Below the pieces are notes generated by a model that saw nothing but the letters and a program-made list of their open reading frames with translations, made no database searches and had not been told where the DNA came from. From Jutongia hominis (GTDB lineage Bacteria; Bacillota; Clostridia; Lachnospirales; Lachnospiraceae), in assembly GCF_014384965.1 (NCBI RefSeq), contig NZ_JACRSW010000031.1, positions 134,731 to 198,730 of the forward strand: a stretch of 64,000 nucleotides of DNA. The letters are read 5' to 3'. The position numbers and the translations under genes are program-made. Of this stretch, positions 18,374-27,078 are shown in pieces (position 1 is the first letter of the stretch; every line of letters begins with the position of its first letter).

Positions 18374-18470
18374 GAAACCCTCCTATCTATGCTTTGCAAG
18401 CATCGCTCTTCATTTATCAGTCTGTCTGATTGCGGTACAACGAAATTCAAATTTTCACATTTTCGTTATA

Positions 18471-20327
18471 CTAGACTGCTGTTCCATTGATCAACTTATC
18501 TAACACTTCATTCATAACAGATAATACTTTATATTGATAATTCAACAGATTCTGGCAGATGATCATGTTCTGGCCTTCTTCATCTTCATCAACACCCGCT
18601 GTTGATAACCTTCTATTTGCTACTGCATTTTTGATATTTTCTGCATTCTCCATCGCCGTTTTTACCTTGGATCCGTCTACACCGGCTGCAGAAGTAAGCA
18701 CCTGTAAAAAAGATCCCGGTTTTCCCTGTCGAAACATCGTAGTATCATTTGCAAGGTCAGACATCTTCGCTAAGTTACCACCATTTGATACACCGCCGCC
18801 CTGTTTATCGGAAAGTGCAAGCAAAGAACCGTCTTTTGCAATCTGTGAATCAATATTGCAATTCAACGCGGTCATCATATAATAACTTGTATTAGCATAC
18901 CCTTCGGTATCCGTTGCGATCTTTCCATTAGCATCTAAGGCTAATAAGGAATCAAACGTAAATCCTGTCTTTACTGTATCCGAAAAGCGCATCTCAATAC
19001 CATTTACTTTATCTTTTGCAATAAACATCTGCTGACCTGCATTATCATTCAGATCATAACCACTTGTCTGTACTTTATTGAAGTTATATGAAAAAGTTCT
19101 GATAAATTCATTCAGCTGCGACATATAATAAGGAACACCTCTGTAATCTACCGCATCGCTGATATGCATATCCTCATCCTGAATATCTCTTCCTAATGCA
19201 TTTTCCAATGTAAATGTATACGTATAATTTCCATCAGCATCCACTGTTGCTGTAAATGACTTATAATTATATGTAGCATTTCCCAGTGTGATCACACCAT
19301 CCGAAGCCGGAATATCCAGTTTTAAAAGAGAATTTCCAAGGTCGTTTACATCTGTTACTGTTAATGTCTTAGAACCCGCTGTTCCGGTTGCTTTTCCTTC
19401 AAATGTCTCATTATTATTACCATCACGCATTTCAAACAATGCCTGCAGTTTTCCGCCTAATGCTTTGCTCCGCTTATCAAAGCTCTGACCGGTACTCCAT
19501 GTCAGATCATACATCTTATCCATATCATTCATAGAATAACAGGTATCCATTGCTGTATACTTGATCGTATTATAATCATTGGTATCTACTAAAGGCGACC
19601 CTGCGATCGATACAATGTATTGAGCAAGTCCGTTACCGTTTGTCGGCTCTTTTTCTACCACGTCAACATCCACTAATGCCGAAAGCTCATCTATGATCGT
19701 TGCTCTCTGGTCGCGCAGATCATTTGCCTTTGTACCATATATTTCAATCGTAGCGATCTGCTTGTTCAGCGATGCGATCTGCTGTGCATACGCATTGATC
19801 TGATCTACTGTTGATGCTATCTGGTCATTTAAATCTTTTTGTAATGCCTGTAACGAATTCGCTACTTCATTGATCGATTTGACTAATGTATCTGCATAAC
19901 CGACTGTCTGTGTACGAATCGTTGTGCTGGATGGATCTGTTGTCAGACTGGTAACTACTTTGAAAAAATTATCCAAAGAATTTGTCATTCCGCCACTTGT
20001 ACTGTCTTTTGCATACAGATCATTCTCAATACTGTTCATATAATAATTTAATGATTCATAACGGCTATAGCTTGTATTGCTCATGCGATATTTATTATCG
20101 TAATAAACGTCTCTCTGGCTGTCAATGCTGATCGCATCGACACCGGTTCCTACCATACCATATGTAGTTTTAAAAGAGATTGCTTCTGTTGCCTGCTGTT
20201 TTACAACCTGTCTGGAATATCCTGTTGTTTTTACATTTGCGATATTATGTGCTGTTGTATTTAATACGGCATTGTAGGTAGACATACCTGATCTTGCAAT
20301 ATTTAACCCAAAAAATGTTGATGGCAT
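18471..20327 (-). CDS. flgK: Flagellar hook-associated protein FlgK, second paralogue
   Basis: A 618-residue HAP1. MPSTFFGLNIARSGMSTYNAVLNTTAHNIAN-type N-terminus (anchor helix with TTAHNIANVKTTGYSRQ) and C-terminal NLLNYQYKVLSVMNEVLDKLI are the D0 elements that pack in the hook-filament junction. The gene is 12 bases downstream of another full-length flgK of different sequence. Either both are needed for the junction or one serves an alternative filament or hook. Both have intact N- and C-terminal D0 regions, so neither looks like a pseudogene. Confidence 0.9.
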   Translation of the reverse strand: MPSTFFGLNIARSGMSTYNAVLNTTAHNIANVKTTGYSRQVVKQQATEAISFKTTYGMVGTGVDAISIDSQRDVYYDNKYRMSNTSYSRYESLNYYMNSIENDLYAKDSTSGGMTNSLDNFFKVVTSLTTDPSSTTIRTQTVGYADTLVKSINEVANSLQALQKDLNDQIASTVDQINAYAQQIASLNKQIATIEIYGTKANDLRDQRATIIDELSALVDVDVVEKEPTNGNGLAQYIVSIAGSPLVDTNDYNTIKYTAMDTCYSMNDMDKMYDLTWSTGQSFDKRSKALGGKLQALFEMRDGNNNETFEGKATGTAGSKTLTVTDVNDLGNSLLKLDIPASDGVITLGNATYNYKSFTATVDADGNYTYTFTLENALGRDIQDEDMHISDAVDYRGVPYYMSQLNEFIRTFSYNFNKVQTSGYDLNDNAGQQMFIAKDKVNGIEMRFSDTVKTGFTFDSLLALDANGKIATDTEGYANTSYYMMTALNCNIDSQIAKDGSLLALSDKQGGGVSNGGNLAKMSDLANDTTMFRQGKPGSFLQVLTSAAGVDGSKVKTAMENAENIKNAVANRRLSTAGVDEDEEGQNMIICQNLLNYQYKVLSVMNEVLDKLINGTAV

Positions 20328-20339
20328 CTCTTATCCCTC

Positions 20340-22193
20340 CTATCCTAAACGTTCGATCAAATGCTGTAACATTGCATCTACCGTCGTGATATATCTTGAT
20401 GCAGCATTGTACGCATGCTGGTACATCAAAAGACTTGTCATTTCTTCTTCTGTCGATACACCGGCAATCTGCTGTCTCTTATCTTCTATGCTTTCTGTTT
20501 CTTTTGTCTGGTTTTCCATAATACTCTTCCAGACACTCCCCTGCGTAGCAAGGTTTCCGACCATTGCATCATAGAAACCGTCTGCACCATATTTTGATAA
20601 TGCATTCGGATCTAATGCCGTATCTTCTTTTCTCCAGCTTGCAAGGATATTTTCATATGGTGTCTGTAAATATGTTCCATAATTTCCGGTTGCGGGATTA
20701 CCCTTGACCGGAAGGTAAGAATAATTCTCTTTGAGGCTCGAATTCACTTCTAGATTCTGTAATGTATATAATGTATTTTTATCATCTGCGTCTTCTTCAT
20801 TGTATACATACAGGCTGTATGTCTTTGTACCATCCGCTGCAACATTTTCTTTTGTCAGCGTAATCGTGTTGCCATTCTCATCTGTGGTTGTCACAGGTCC
20901 GTTTACCGTATATACCGTATAACGTGAACCTTGTCCTTTTCGTGTGAAAACTTCCGTTCCGATTGTTTCATCGTCATCCGCACCTACCAGGCAGTTGTTC
21001 GCATCAAGTACTTTTGCATTTGTCAATGCCGGCATTGCATTTCCCTTTGCATCGGTTCCGGAAACACCTGTCAGATCTGCATCAACATTTGGTGCAAATG
21101 CATCATTGACAGCTGTAACGATCTTGTGGATCAAAAGGTCAAACTGTGCTTCTACTTTCTCTAGCAGACAATTTCCTGTTGTATTATTATAATTCTCCAA
21201 TTCATAGGATGTCGGATTCTGTACAATATCTGTGTACACACCAACATTCTTGCCTCGTGCTGTCAGAATACCAAGAAGTGAACCCATATCTGTTTCTTCT
21301 TCCTGTGAGTATGCACGATTGATATCATATACTTCACCATAACCGTTCTTTTCCCATACTACCGTATACATCGGAGAAGATTCAATATCGGTATATGTTC
21401 CGGTTGCTTCATCGTATTTCTGGTTCTTGATATTTTTGCAAGCCATATGATACGATCTTGATTCATCAACTAACGGTGCGTTATTGATTCTGACGTTAAC
21501 CTGTCCTGTGCTGTCTTCATAGTAATCATAGTTTGTATATTCCGCTAACTGATCTAATAAAAGGTTTCTTGCATCACGGTAATCATTTGCATTTTCAAGT
21601 CCCGATGCTTCTGCTGCGGAAATCTTTGTATTCAGCTCTGCGATCTGGTCAGCAATCTTGTTGATCGATGTCACCTGATTTTCAATCTGTGAATTCAGAT
21701 TAACCTGATAACTCTTCAATGCAGAATAGACATTTTGTGCCTTTTCCAGGAACGATTCTGCCTGTGTAATGAAAAGCTTACGATTTGTAATACTTTCCGG
21801 ATTGGTTGACAGATCTTGTACAGTCTGCCAGATGTCCGATAAGACATCATTGAACTCCACGCCTTCTGTCTCGCCTAAGATATCTTCAATCTCGGTTGCC
21901 GTATTATACTGTACTTCGTAGAAAGTCTGTCTGCTGACTTCCTTTCTATACTCTTTATCCAGAAATTCATTTCTGATCTGACGTATTGTGGCAATCGTTG
22001 TACCGTATCCTACCTGAAGTGTAGAATTCGTTGTTGTCTTGATTGTCTGATAATAGGTATCTTTATTGATATTCTGCTGTCTGGTATACCCCTGTGTCTT
22101 TGTATTCGCAAGGTTATGTGCCGTTGTATTCAGTCCTGCCTGCGACGATTGCAAGCCGGAAACACCCGCATTAAAACTTGTAAATAAACTCAT
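20340..22193 (-). CDS. flgK: Flagellar hook-associated protein FlgK, first paralogue
   Basis: 617 residues. MSLFTSFNAGVSGLQSSQAGLNTTAHNLAN with NTKTQGYTRQQ at the N-terminus and MTSLLMYQHAYNAASRYITTVDAMLQHLI at the C-terminus are the classic HAP1 ends. The C-terminal end is closer to standard FlgK than that of its neighbour. The ATG at 22193 has GGAGG at 6 bases; the upstream start at 22244 lacks one. It is separated from flgN by about 240 bases containing two hairpins. Confidence 0.91.
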   Translation of the reverse strand: MSLFTSFNAGVSGLQSSQAGLNTTAHNLANTKTQGYTRQQNINKDTYYQTIKTTTNSTLQVGYGTTIATIRQIRNEFLDKEYRKEVSRQTFYEVQYNTATEIEDILGETEGVEFNDVLSDIWQTVQDLSTNPESITNRKLFITQAESFLEKAQNVYSALKSYQVNLNSQIENQVTSINKIADQIAELNTKISAAEASGLENANDYRDARNLLLDQLAEYTNYDYYEDSTGQVNVRINNAPLVDESRSYHMACKNIKNQKYDEATGTYTDIESSPMYTVVWEKNGYGEVYDINRAYSQEEETDMGSLLGILTARGKNVGVYTDIVQNPTSYELENYNNTTGNCLLEKVEAQFDLLIHKIVTAVNDAFAPNVDADLTGVSGTDAKGNAMPALTNAKVLDANNCLVGADDDETIGTEVFTRKGQGSRYTVYTVNGPVTTTDENGNTITLTKENVAADGTKTYSLYVYNEEDADDKNTLYTLQNLEVNSSLKENYSYLPVKGNPATGNYGTYLQTPYENILASWRKEDTALDPNALSKYGADGFYDAMVGNLATQGSVWKSIMENQTKETESIEDKRQQIAGVSTEEEMTSLLMYQHAYNAASRYITTVDAMLQHLIERLG

Positions 22194-22434
22194 CTTTTCC
22201 TCCGTTTCAATAATATGTACTCTCGATATCTTCTCAAAAACCAATCCGAAAGCACATCAATCTATATCCATTCAATATATTCAACTTTTCTTTTCAAAAC
22301 TCATATCTTTCTGACCGGATGACCACTACCGGTCATCCTATCACTTCCGATATATTGCCAGATTTTAATTCTCTTATACAGCAAAAAAACGGCTGTCACA
22401 GTACAGGGAGCTTTACGCTCCCCGTAAACAATCA
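22194..22434 (-). other. Structured spacer between flgN and flgK1
   Basis: A 241-base gap inside the late flagellar operon. It holds a perfect 8-bp stem (22317-22338, GGATGACC arms) and a second stem with GGGAGC arms (22406-22422) whose 3' side on the minus strand is followed, 16 bases later, by seven T. It could be a weak terminator or attenuator, or an mRNA processing site lowering flgK relative to flgM-flgN. No gene is seen. Confidence 0.4.
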
Positions 22435-22950
22435 CTACTGCTTTGCATCAAACCCTCCCGGTGTATATCCCGGACTGTAGGATGACGATGCATTGCGGTC
22501 GTAATTATTTACCCCTGGTGACATCCGTGTACTTTGAATAAAATTCATATTGAATTCTATCATTTCAAGGGAATTCTCAATGAGATTTTTATTTTTCTCA
22601 TTAATATCTACTAAACGCCTCATGATCACTTTCAATTCATCATGAAGCTGTGCTATCTTTTTTCTTTCTCCAGGCTGCTTTTCTAACAGCGTTGCCAATG
22701 TTGTCAGATCCAATGTGCTCGCATCCCTGTTTAGCACGACTCCAATATTGGCAATCACTTCTTCTCTTTTCTTTCCTATCGCTGTCGCTTTCTCAACCAA
22801 AGCCTGCTCTTCCCGGGTTACCTCTTCCAGTTCTTTCAGATCTCCACGGGTTAAGATCTCCGTCTTCTTCTCTGATACCGGAATCAGTTTCTCATAAATT
22901 TCTTTTTCACCGCTCAATGCAGTAAAAAGATCCTCCATCAAACTAGCCAA
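22435..22950 (-). CDS. flgN: Flagellar chaperone FlgN
   Basis: 171 residues, mostly long helices, with LEEVTREEQALVEKATAIGKKREEV and KLMRRLVDINEKNKNLIENSLEMIEF-like residues (the PF05130 FlgN pattern). The tail (about 140-171) is disordered, typical of FlgN. It binds FlgK and FlgL before export, and lies directly before flgK as expected. The likely start is TTG at 22950 with GAGG 7 bases upstream; the next in-frame ATG (22938) has no site. Confidence 0.85.
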   Translation of the reverse strand: MASLMEDLFTALSGEKEIYEKLIPVSEKKTEILTRGDLKELEEVTREEQALVEKATAIGKKREEVIANIGVVLNRDASTLDLTTLATLLEKQPGERKKIAQLHDELKVIMRRLVDINEKNKNLIENSLEMIEFNMNFIQSTRMSPGVNNYDRNASSSYSPGYTPGGFDAKQ

Positions 22951-22966
22951 TGTTCAACCTCATTTC

Positions 22967-23245
22967 TTATATTGAGATGTCATAGTAATTACTGATCATC
23001 TTTTCTGCGATTTCCTGTGAAGATACGTTATACGTTCCACTGGCAAGTGCTTCTTTCATTTCAGCAACTCTGTCTTCGCGAACATCTGATGACTCAGCGA
23101 TCGCATTCTTTGCTACCTGATAATCTTTTGCAGATTGAGAGATTTCATAAGCATCCTGATATGAGGATTTCTTTGTCTTACCTACGCTTTTTACCTTTGT
23201 TGACTGGTACAGCTGACTTACATGATTAATGGCATCTACTCTCAT
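22967..23245 (-). CDS. flgM: Anti-sigma-28 factor FlgM
   Basis: A 92-residue protein. MRVDAINHVSQLYQ at the N-terminus and the C-terminal helices (DVREDRVAEMKEALASGTYNV, QEIAEKMISNYYD) are FlgM features; RxxRVxxMKxAI/LxxGTY is the sigma-28-binding block. FlgM holds sigma-28 until the hook is finished and FlgM is exported. ATG at 23245 with AGGTGG at 8 bases is preferred over a GTG at 23257. First gene of the late operon, under a sigma-28 promoter, giving feedback. Confidence 0.92.
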   Translation of the reverse strand: MRVDAINHVSQLYQSTKVKSVGKTKKSSYQDAYEISQSAKDYQVAKNAIAESSDVREDRVAEMKEALASGTYNVSSQEIAEKMISNYYDISI

Positions 23246-23289
23246 TCTAATCACCACCTAAATAAAATTTCACAACATTTTCAATATAA

Positions 23290-23317
23290 ATATCGGAATG
23301 ATAAAAAAGAAACTTTA
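23290..23317 (-). promoter_or_regulatory. Sigma-28 promoter of the flgM late flagellar operon
   Basis: Minus strand TAAAGTTT, then 12 bases, then TCCGATAT. This is seven of eight matches to both halves of the sigma-28 consensus (TAAAGTTT / GCCGATAA or GCCGATAT) with 16 bases between TAAA and TCCGATAT, one above the most common spacing. It is about 45 bases before flgM. Confidence 0.8.
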
Positions 23318-23339
23318 GTTTTTTTTTGACTTTTTTGCA

Positions 23340-23437
23340 AAAAATAAAAAAGTGCAAAGCCCGCACTTTGCACTGCAAGAATTGCTAATGCAATTCTTGT
23401 TGATGCACCACTACTGCACGAACAGATTCCTATTCCA
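23340..23437 (-). repeat. Dispersed two-hairpin terminator repeat, copy B
   Basis: Minus-strand order: tail sequence (GGAATAGGAAT..., 23400-23437), 10-bp stem (23376-23399), 9-bp stem with AGTGCAAAG arms (23351-23374), T-rich run. It follows lysA's own terminator, so transcription from lysA meets two terminators before the sigma-28 promoter of flgM. Confidence 0.8.
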
Positions 23438-23466
23438 CAAAAAAGGACAGCACCTATGTGCTGCCC
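23437..23466 (-). terminator. lysA intrinsic terminator
   Basis: Minus-strand stem of nine pairs with one mismatch (GGGCAGCAC / GTGCTGTCC, loop ATAG) followed by TTTTTT. It lies 23 bases past the lysA stop. Confidence 0.85.
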
Positions 23467-23488
23467 TCTGTCAGACCATCTGATCTTT

Positions 23489-24760
23489 TTATTCGTATTT
23501 AACATCCTTTAAGATATCCGAAAAGTCAAAGGTAGCAAAGTAATCCTTTGGCGTCTCTGCACGACGGATCATCTTAACACTTCCGTCTTCCTGTAACAAC
23601 AACTCTGCTGATTTCAATTTACCATTGTAATTATATCCCATTGCAAAACCATGTGCACCTGCATCATGAATGAACAAATAATCTCCCATATCAATCTTTG
23701 GAAGCATTCTGTCTACTGCAAATTTATCATTATTCTCACAAAGAGATCCTGTTACATCATATTTGTGATCACAAGGAGCGTCTTCCTTCCCAAGAACCGT
23801 GATATGATGATATGCACCATACATAGCCGGTCTCATCAGATTGACAGCACATGCATCTACACCGATATATTCCTTATAAATATGCTTCTCATGGATTGCT
23901 TTTGTGACAAGTCCACCGTAAGGTGCAAGCATAAATCTTCCTAATTCTGTAAAGATTGCAACATCACCAAGCCCTGCAGGTACCATGATCTTTTCAAACT
24001 GCTTGCGTACGCCTTCACCGATCACTGCAATATCATTCGGCTCTTTGTCCGGTGTATAAGGAATACCGACACCACCGGAAAGATTGATGAATGCAATATC
24101 TACACCTGTTTCTTCCTTCAATTCAACAGCAAGATCAAAAAGGATACCTGCCAAAGTCGGATAATATTCATTTGATACGGTATTACTTGCAAGGAAAGAA
24201 TGAATTCCAAAACGCTTTGCTCCCATTTTTTTCAAACGTTTGAACGCTTCTTTCATCTGCTCTTTTGTCATACCGTATTTGGCATCTCCCGGATTATCCA
24301 TAATGTCTGTTCCCATCTTGAACACTCCGCCCGGATTGTAACGACAGCAGATAGTCTCCGGGATACCTGCTTCTTTTTCCAGGAAATCAATATGTGTAAT
24401 ATCATCTAAGTTGATAAATGCATCTAATGCTTTTGCTTTTTTATATTCTTCTGCCGGAGTTACGTTTGAAGAAAACATAATGTCTGATCCATGGAAGCCA
24501 CAAGCTTCTGACATCATAAGCTCTGTCAATGAAGAACAGTCAACACCACATCCTTCTTCCTGTAATATTTTTAAAATATATGGATTCGGAGTTGCTTTTA
24601 CCGCAAAATATTCACGATATCCTTTATTCCATGAAAATGCTGCTTTTAACTTACGTGCATTCTCTCTGATCCCTTTTTCATCATAAATATGAAACGGAGT
24701 CGGATATGTCTTTGCAATCTCTTCTACTTGTTCTTTGGTTACAAATGGTGTCTTTTTCAT
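23489..24760 (-). CDS. lysA: Diaminopimelate decarboxylase
   Basis: A 423-residue PLP enzyme of the alanine racemase-type fold III that makes lysine from meso-diaminopimelate. The PLP-lysine motif FAVKATPNP (about residue 50-58), the HSFLAS region (about 190), the GGG-like phosphate loop NLSGGVGIPY (about 225), GRFMLAPYG (about 280) and the C-terminal CENNDKFAVDR (about 350) are visible. C-E-N-N-D matches the family's CESxD substrate motif. Single gene with its own promoter and terminator, oriented away from parE. Confidence 0.92.
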   Translation of the reverse strand: MKKTPFVTKEQVEEIAKTYPTPFHIYDEKGIRENARKLKAAFSWNKGYREYFAVKATPNPYILKILQEEGCGVDCSSLTELMMSEACGFHGSDIMFSSNVTPAEEYKKAKALDAFINLDDITHIDFLEKEAGIPETICCRYNPGGVFKMGTDIMDNPGDAKYGMTKEQMKEAFKRLKKMGAKRFGIHSFLASNTVSNEYYPTLAGILFDLAVELKEETGVDIAFINLSGGVGIPYTPDKEPNDIAVIGEGVRKQFEKIMVPAGLGDVAIFTELGRFMLAPYGGLVTKAIHEKHIYKEYIGVDACAVNLMRPAMYGAYHHITVLGKEDAPCDHKYDVTGSLCENNDKFAVDRMLPKIDMGDYLFIHDAGAHGFAMGYNYNGKLKSAELLLQEDGSVKMIRRAETPKDYFATFDFSDILKDVKYE

Positions 24761-24851
24761 AATCTGTCTCTTCCTTTCTATACTTTACAGACTAACATCG
24801 CAAATCGCCTTATGATCGTCTGATTCTTCTGGTAAACTCCACACAATCTTT

Positions 24852-24880
24852 ATCATATCAAAAAGCAAATCCACTTTCAA
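24852..24880 (-). promoter_or_regulatory. Sigma-A promoter of lysA
   Basis: Minus strand TTGAAA, 17 bases, TATGAT, about 90 bases before the lysA start. I saw no lysine riboswitch in the short leader. Confidence 0.6.
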
Positions 24881-24921
24881 TACTTCTTTTTGGCACAAGC
24901 GCAAACATTTGTTCTGATTAT

Positions 24922-24951
24922 TTGCAATCTTATTTTTATTTGTGCTATACT
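24922..24951 (+). promoter_or_regulatory. Sigma-A promoter of parE
   Basis: TTGCAA, 18 bases, TATACT. It lies about 77 bases before the parE ATG and runs opposite to the lysA promoter. The leader holds a small hairpin (24981-24994, GCCGG arms) followed by an A-run, not a U-tract, so it is not a terminator. Confidence 0.55.
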
Positions 24952-25027
24952 TATTAGATATGTACGCAATAAACACTTGCGCCGGTTTACCGGCATTTAT
25001 AAAAAAGCAACTTAAAGGGGAAAGAAA

Positions 25028-27001
25028 ATGAGCGAATATTCAGGAAAAGATATTGTAATCCTGGAAGGATTAGAAGCAGTCAGAAAAAGACCGGGTATGT
25101 ATATCGGTTCAACCGGTTCGAGGGGTCTTCATCATCTGATCTGGGAAATCTTAGACAACAGTATTGATGAACATCTTGCGGGATTTTGTGATGAAATCCA
25201 TATCACGATGCAAAAAGACGGAGGAATCTGTATCGAAGATAACGGGCGAGGGGTTCCGGTTGACTTACATCCGACCAAGAAGATACCGACAGTACGTGTT
25301 GTATATACGATCCTGCATGCCGGTGGAAAGTTCGGAAACAGTGCCTACAAAGTTTCAGGTGGTCTGCATGGTGTCGGCTCTTCTGTTGTCAATGCATTAT
25401 CAACAAAAATGATCGTTGAGGTACGCCATAACGGATGCATCTATCAGGATATCTATGAGAATGGCGGTAAGCCTGCTGTCTCCTTAGAAAACGGAATGCT
25501 TCCGGTCATTGGCAAATGTGCAAAAAGTGCTTCCGGCACAAAAGTAACCTTTTATCCTGATCCGGAAATTTTTGAAACAATCCATTTCAAACCGGAAGTG
25601 ATCAAAAAGAAATTAAAAGAGATCGCCTTTTTGAATAAAAATCTCAAATTGATCTTTAAAAACGAAATAGACGACGAAGAAATTGTCTATCTTGAAGAAT
25701 TCGGAATCCAGAGTTTCGTCCGCTATATCAACAGGGATGCCGTTGTATTGCATGAAGATCCTATTTATATAGAAGGAAAAAGCGGTGATATTGAAGTTGA
25801 AATTGCTTTCCAGTATACAACGAATTTTTCAGAACAGATCAATCCGTATTGTAACCGTATCAATGTCGTAGACGGCGGTACCTTAGTAACCGGCTTTAAA
25901 ACCGGTCTCACGCGTGTAATGAATCAGTATGCAAGAGAACTTGGCATCCTAAAAGAAAAAGACGAAAACTTTGACGGAAAGGATATCCGAAACGGTCTTG
26001 TTGCAATCATTTCGATCAAGCATCCCGATCCGCAGTTCGAAGGACAGACAAAAACGAAGCTTGGAAATACTGACGCAAAAACAGCTGTAGAAGATGTCTT
26101 TACCACGCAGGTACAACGTTATCTTGATAAGAATGTCGAAGTCTTAAAAAAAATCTTAGACAATTCCTTAAAATCCTACAATGCCAGAAAAGCGAGTGAT
26201 AAAGCAAGAACCGCTGTCTTAAAACAGTTAAATGATATTGACAGCAAAAGCAAACTTGCTGCATGCACTTCTAAAAAGCCGGAAGAATGTGAAGTATACA
26301 TTGTCGAGGGTGACTCTGCCGGCGGTACGGTAAAAACAGCCCGTAACCGAAAGACGCAGGCAGTTCTTCCTTTGCGTGGAAAAATCTTAAACGTAGAGAA
26401 AGCTTCGTTAGAAAAGATCTTGCAAAACAACGAGATCAAATCCATGATCGCATCCTTTGGCTGTGGCATTGGTGATGATTTCGATATCAAAAAACTACGC
26501 TATGACAAGATCATTATCCTGACCGATGCCGATGTCGATGGTGCTCATATCAGTACATTGCTTTTAACATTCTTTTATCGTTTTATGCCGGAACTGATCT
26601 ATGAAGGAAAAGTCTATCGTGGTCTTCCGCCATTATATAAGGTAGATTACGAGAACAAAAAGCTGCCGGTCAAAGATAATGATAAAGCCGAAAAAGGCAA
26701 AAAAAGCCGTAGCAAAAAAATGCATTCCGAATATATCTTTAACGACTTTGAGTTAGAAAAATTCCGTAAGAATAAAGATAACAAGATCCTAAGTATCCAA
26801 CGTTACAAAGGTCTTGGCGAAATGGATGCCAGCCAGCTCTGGGAGACAACACTTGATCCCGAGACAAGAATTCTTGCACAGATCTCTATCAGTGATACGG
26901 TTGAGGCAGATGATGTGACTACGACATTAATGAGCAGCAGTGTCCCACCAAGACGGCAGTTTATTATGGAAGAAGCCAAGTATGCTACATTAGATGTGTA
27001 A
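25028..27001 (+). CDS. parE: DNA topoisomerase IV subunit B (ParE)
   Basis: 657-residue type IIA topoisomerase ATPase subunit. GHKL ATPase motifs: EILDNSIDEHLAG, NGRGVPVD and GGLHGVGSSVVN (residues about 40-125). Toprim motifs: VEGDSAGG, PLRGKILNVEKAS and DADVDGAHI (about 430-510). The C-terminus has QRYKGLGEMDASQLWETT. The next gene encodes the A-type subunit, whose C-terminal domain lacks a clear GyrA box, so the pair is topoisomerase IV (chromosome decatenation) rather than gyrase. A 30-residue Lys/Ser-rich linker (KADNDKAEKGKKSRSKK-type) precedes the last domain. Confidence 0.85.
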   Translation: MSEYSGKDIVILEGLEAVRKRPGMYIGSTGSRGLHHLIWEILDNSIDEHLAGFCDEIHITMQKDGGICIEDNGRGVPVDLHPTKKIPTVRVVYTILHAGGKFGNSAYKVSGGLHGVGSSVVNALSTKMIVEVRHNGCIYQDIYENGGKPAVSLENGMLPVIGKCAKSASGTKVTFYPDPEIFETIHFKPEVIKKKLKEIAFLNKNLKLIFKNEIDDEEIVYLEEFGIQSFVRYINRDAVVLHEDPIYIEGKSGDIEVEIAFQYTTNFSEQINPYCNRINVVDGGTLVTGFKTGLTRVMNQYARELGILKEKDENFDGKDIRNGLVAIISIKHPDPQFEGQTKTKLGNTDAKTAVEDVFTTQVQRYLDKNVEVLKKILDNSLKSYNARKASDKARTAVLKQLNDIDSKSKLAACTSKKPEECEVYIVEGDSAGGTVKTARNRKTQAVLPLRGKILNVEKASLEKILQNNEIKSMIASFGCGIGDDFDIKKLRYDKIIILTDADVDGAHISTLLLTFFYRFMPELIYEGKVYRGLPPLYKVDYENKKLPVKDNDKAEKGKKSRSKKMHSEYIFNDFELEKFRKNKDNKILSIQRYKGLGEMDASQLWETTLDPETRILAQISISDTVEADDVTTTLMSSSVPPRRQFIMEEAKYATLDV

Positions 27002-27078
27002 TGTTCTTTCCCGCTATAGATGGTATCACTGCATAATAAAGATTCAGATATAAAATTGAAATAGAAACGAGGATTATA

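Noticed and set aside
23281..23505. A 74-residue frame between lysA and flgM
   Set aside because: It crosses the lysA terminator, repeat copy B and the sigma-28 promoter.
24761..24851. Lysine riboswitch before lysA
   Set aside because: The leader is under 100 bases and lacks the five-way junction motifs.
24785..24976. A 63-residue frame upstream of lysA
   Set aside because: It overlaps the lysA promoter and the parE promoter and has no ribosome site.
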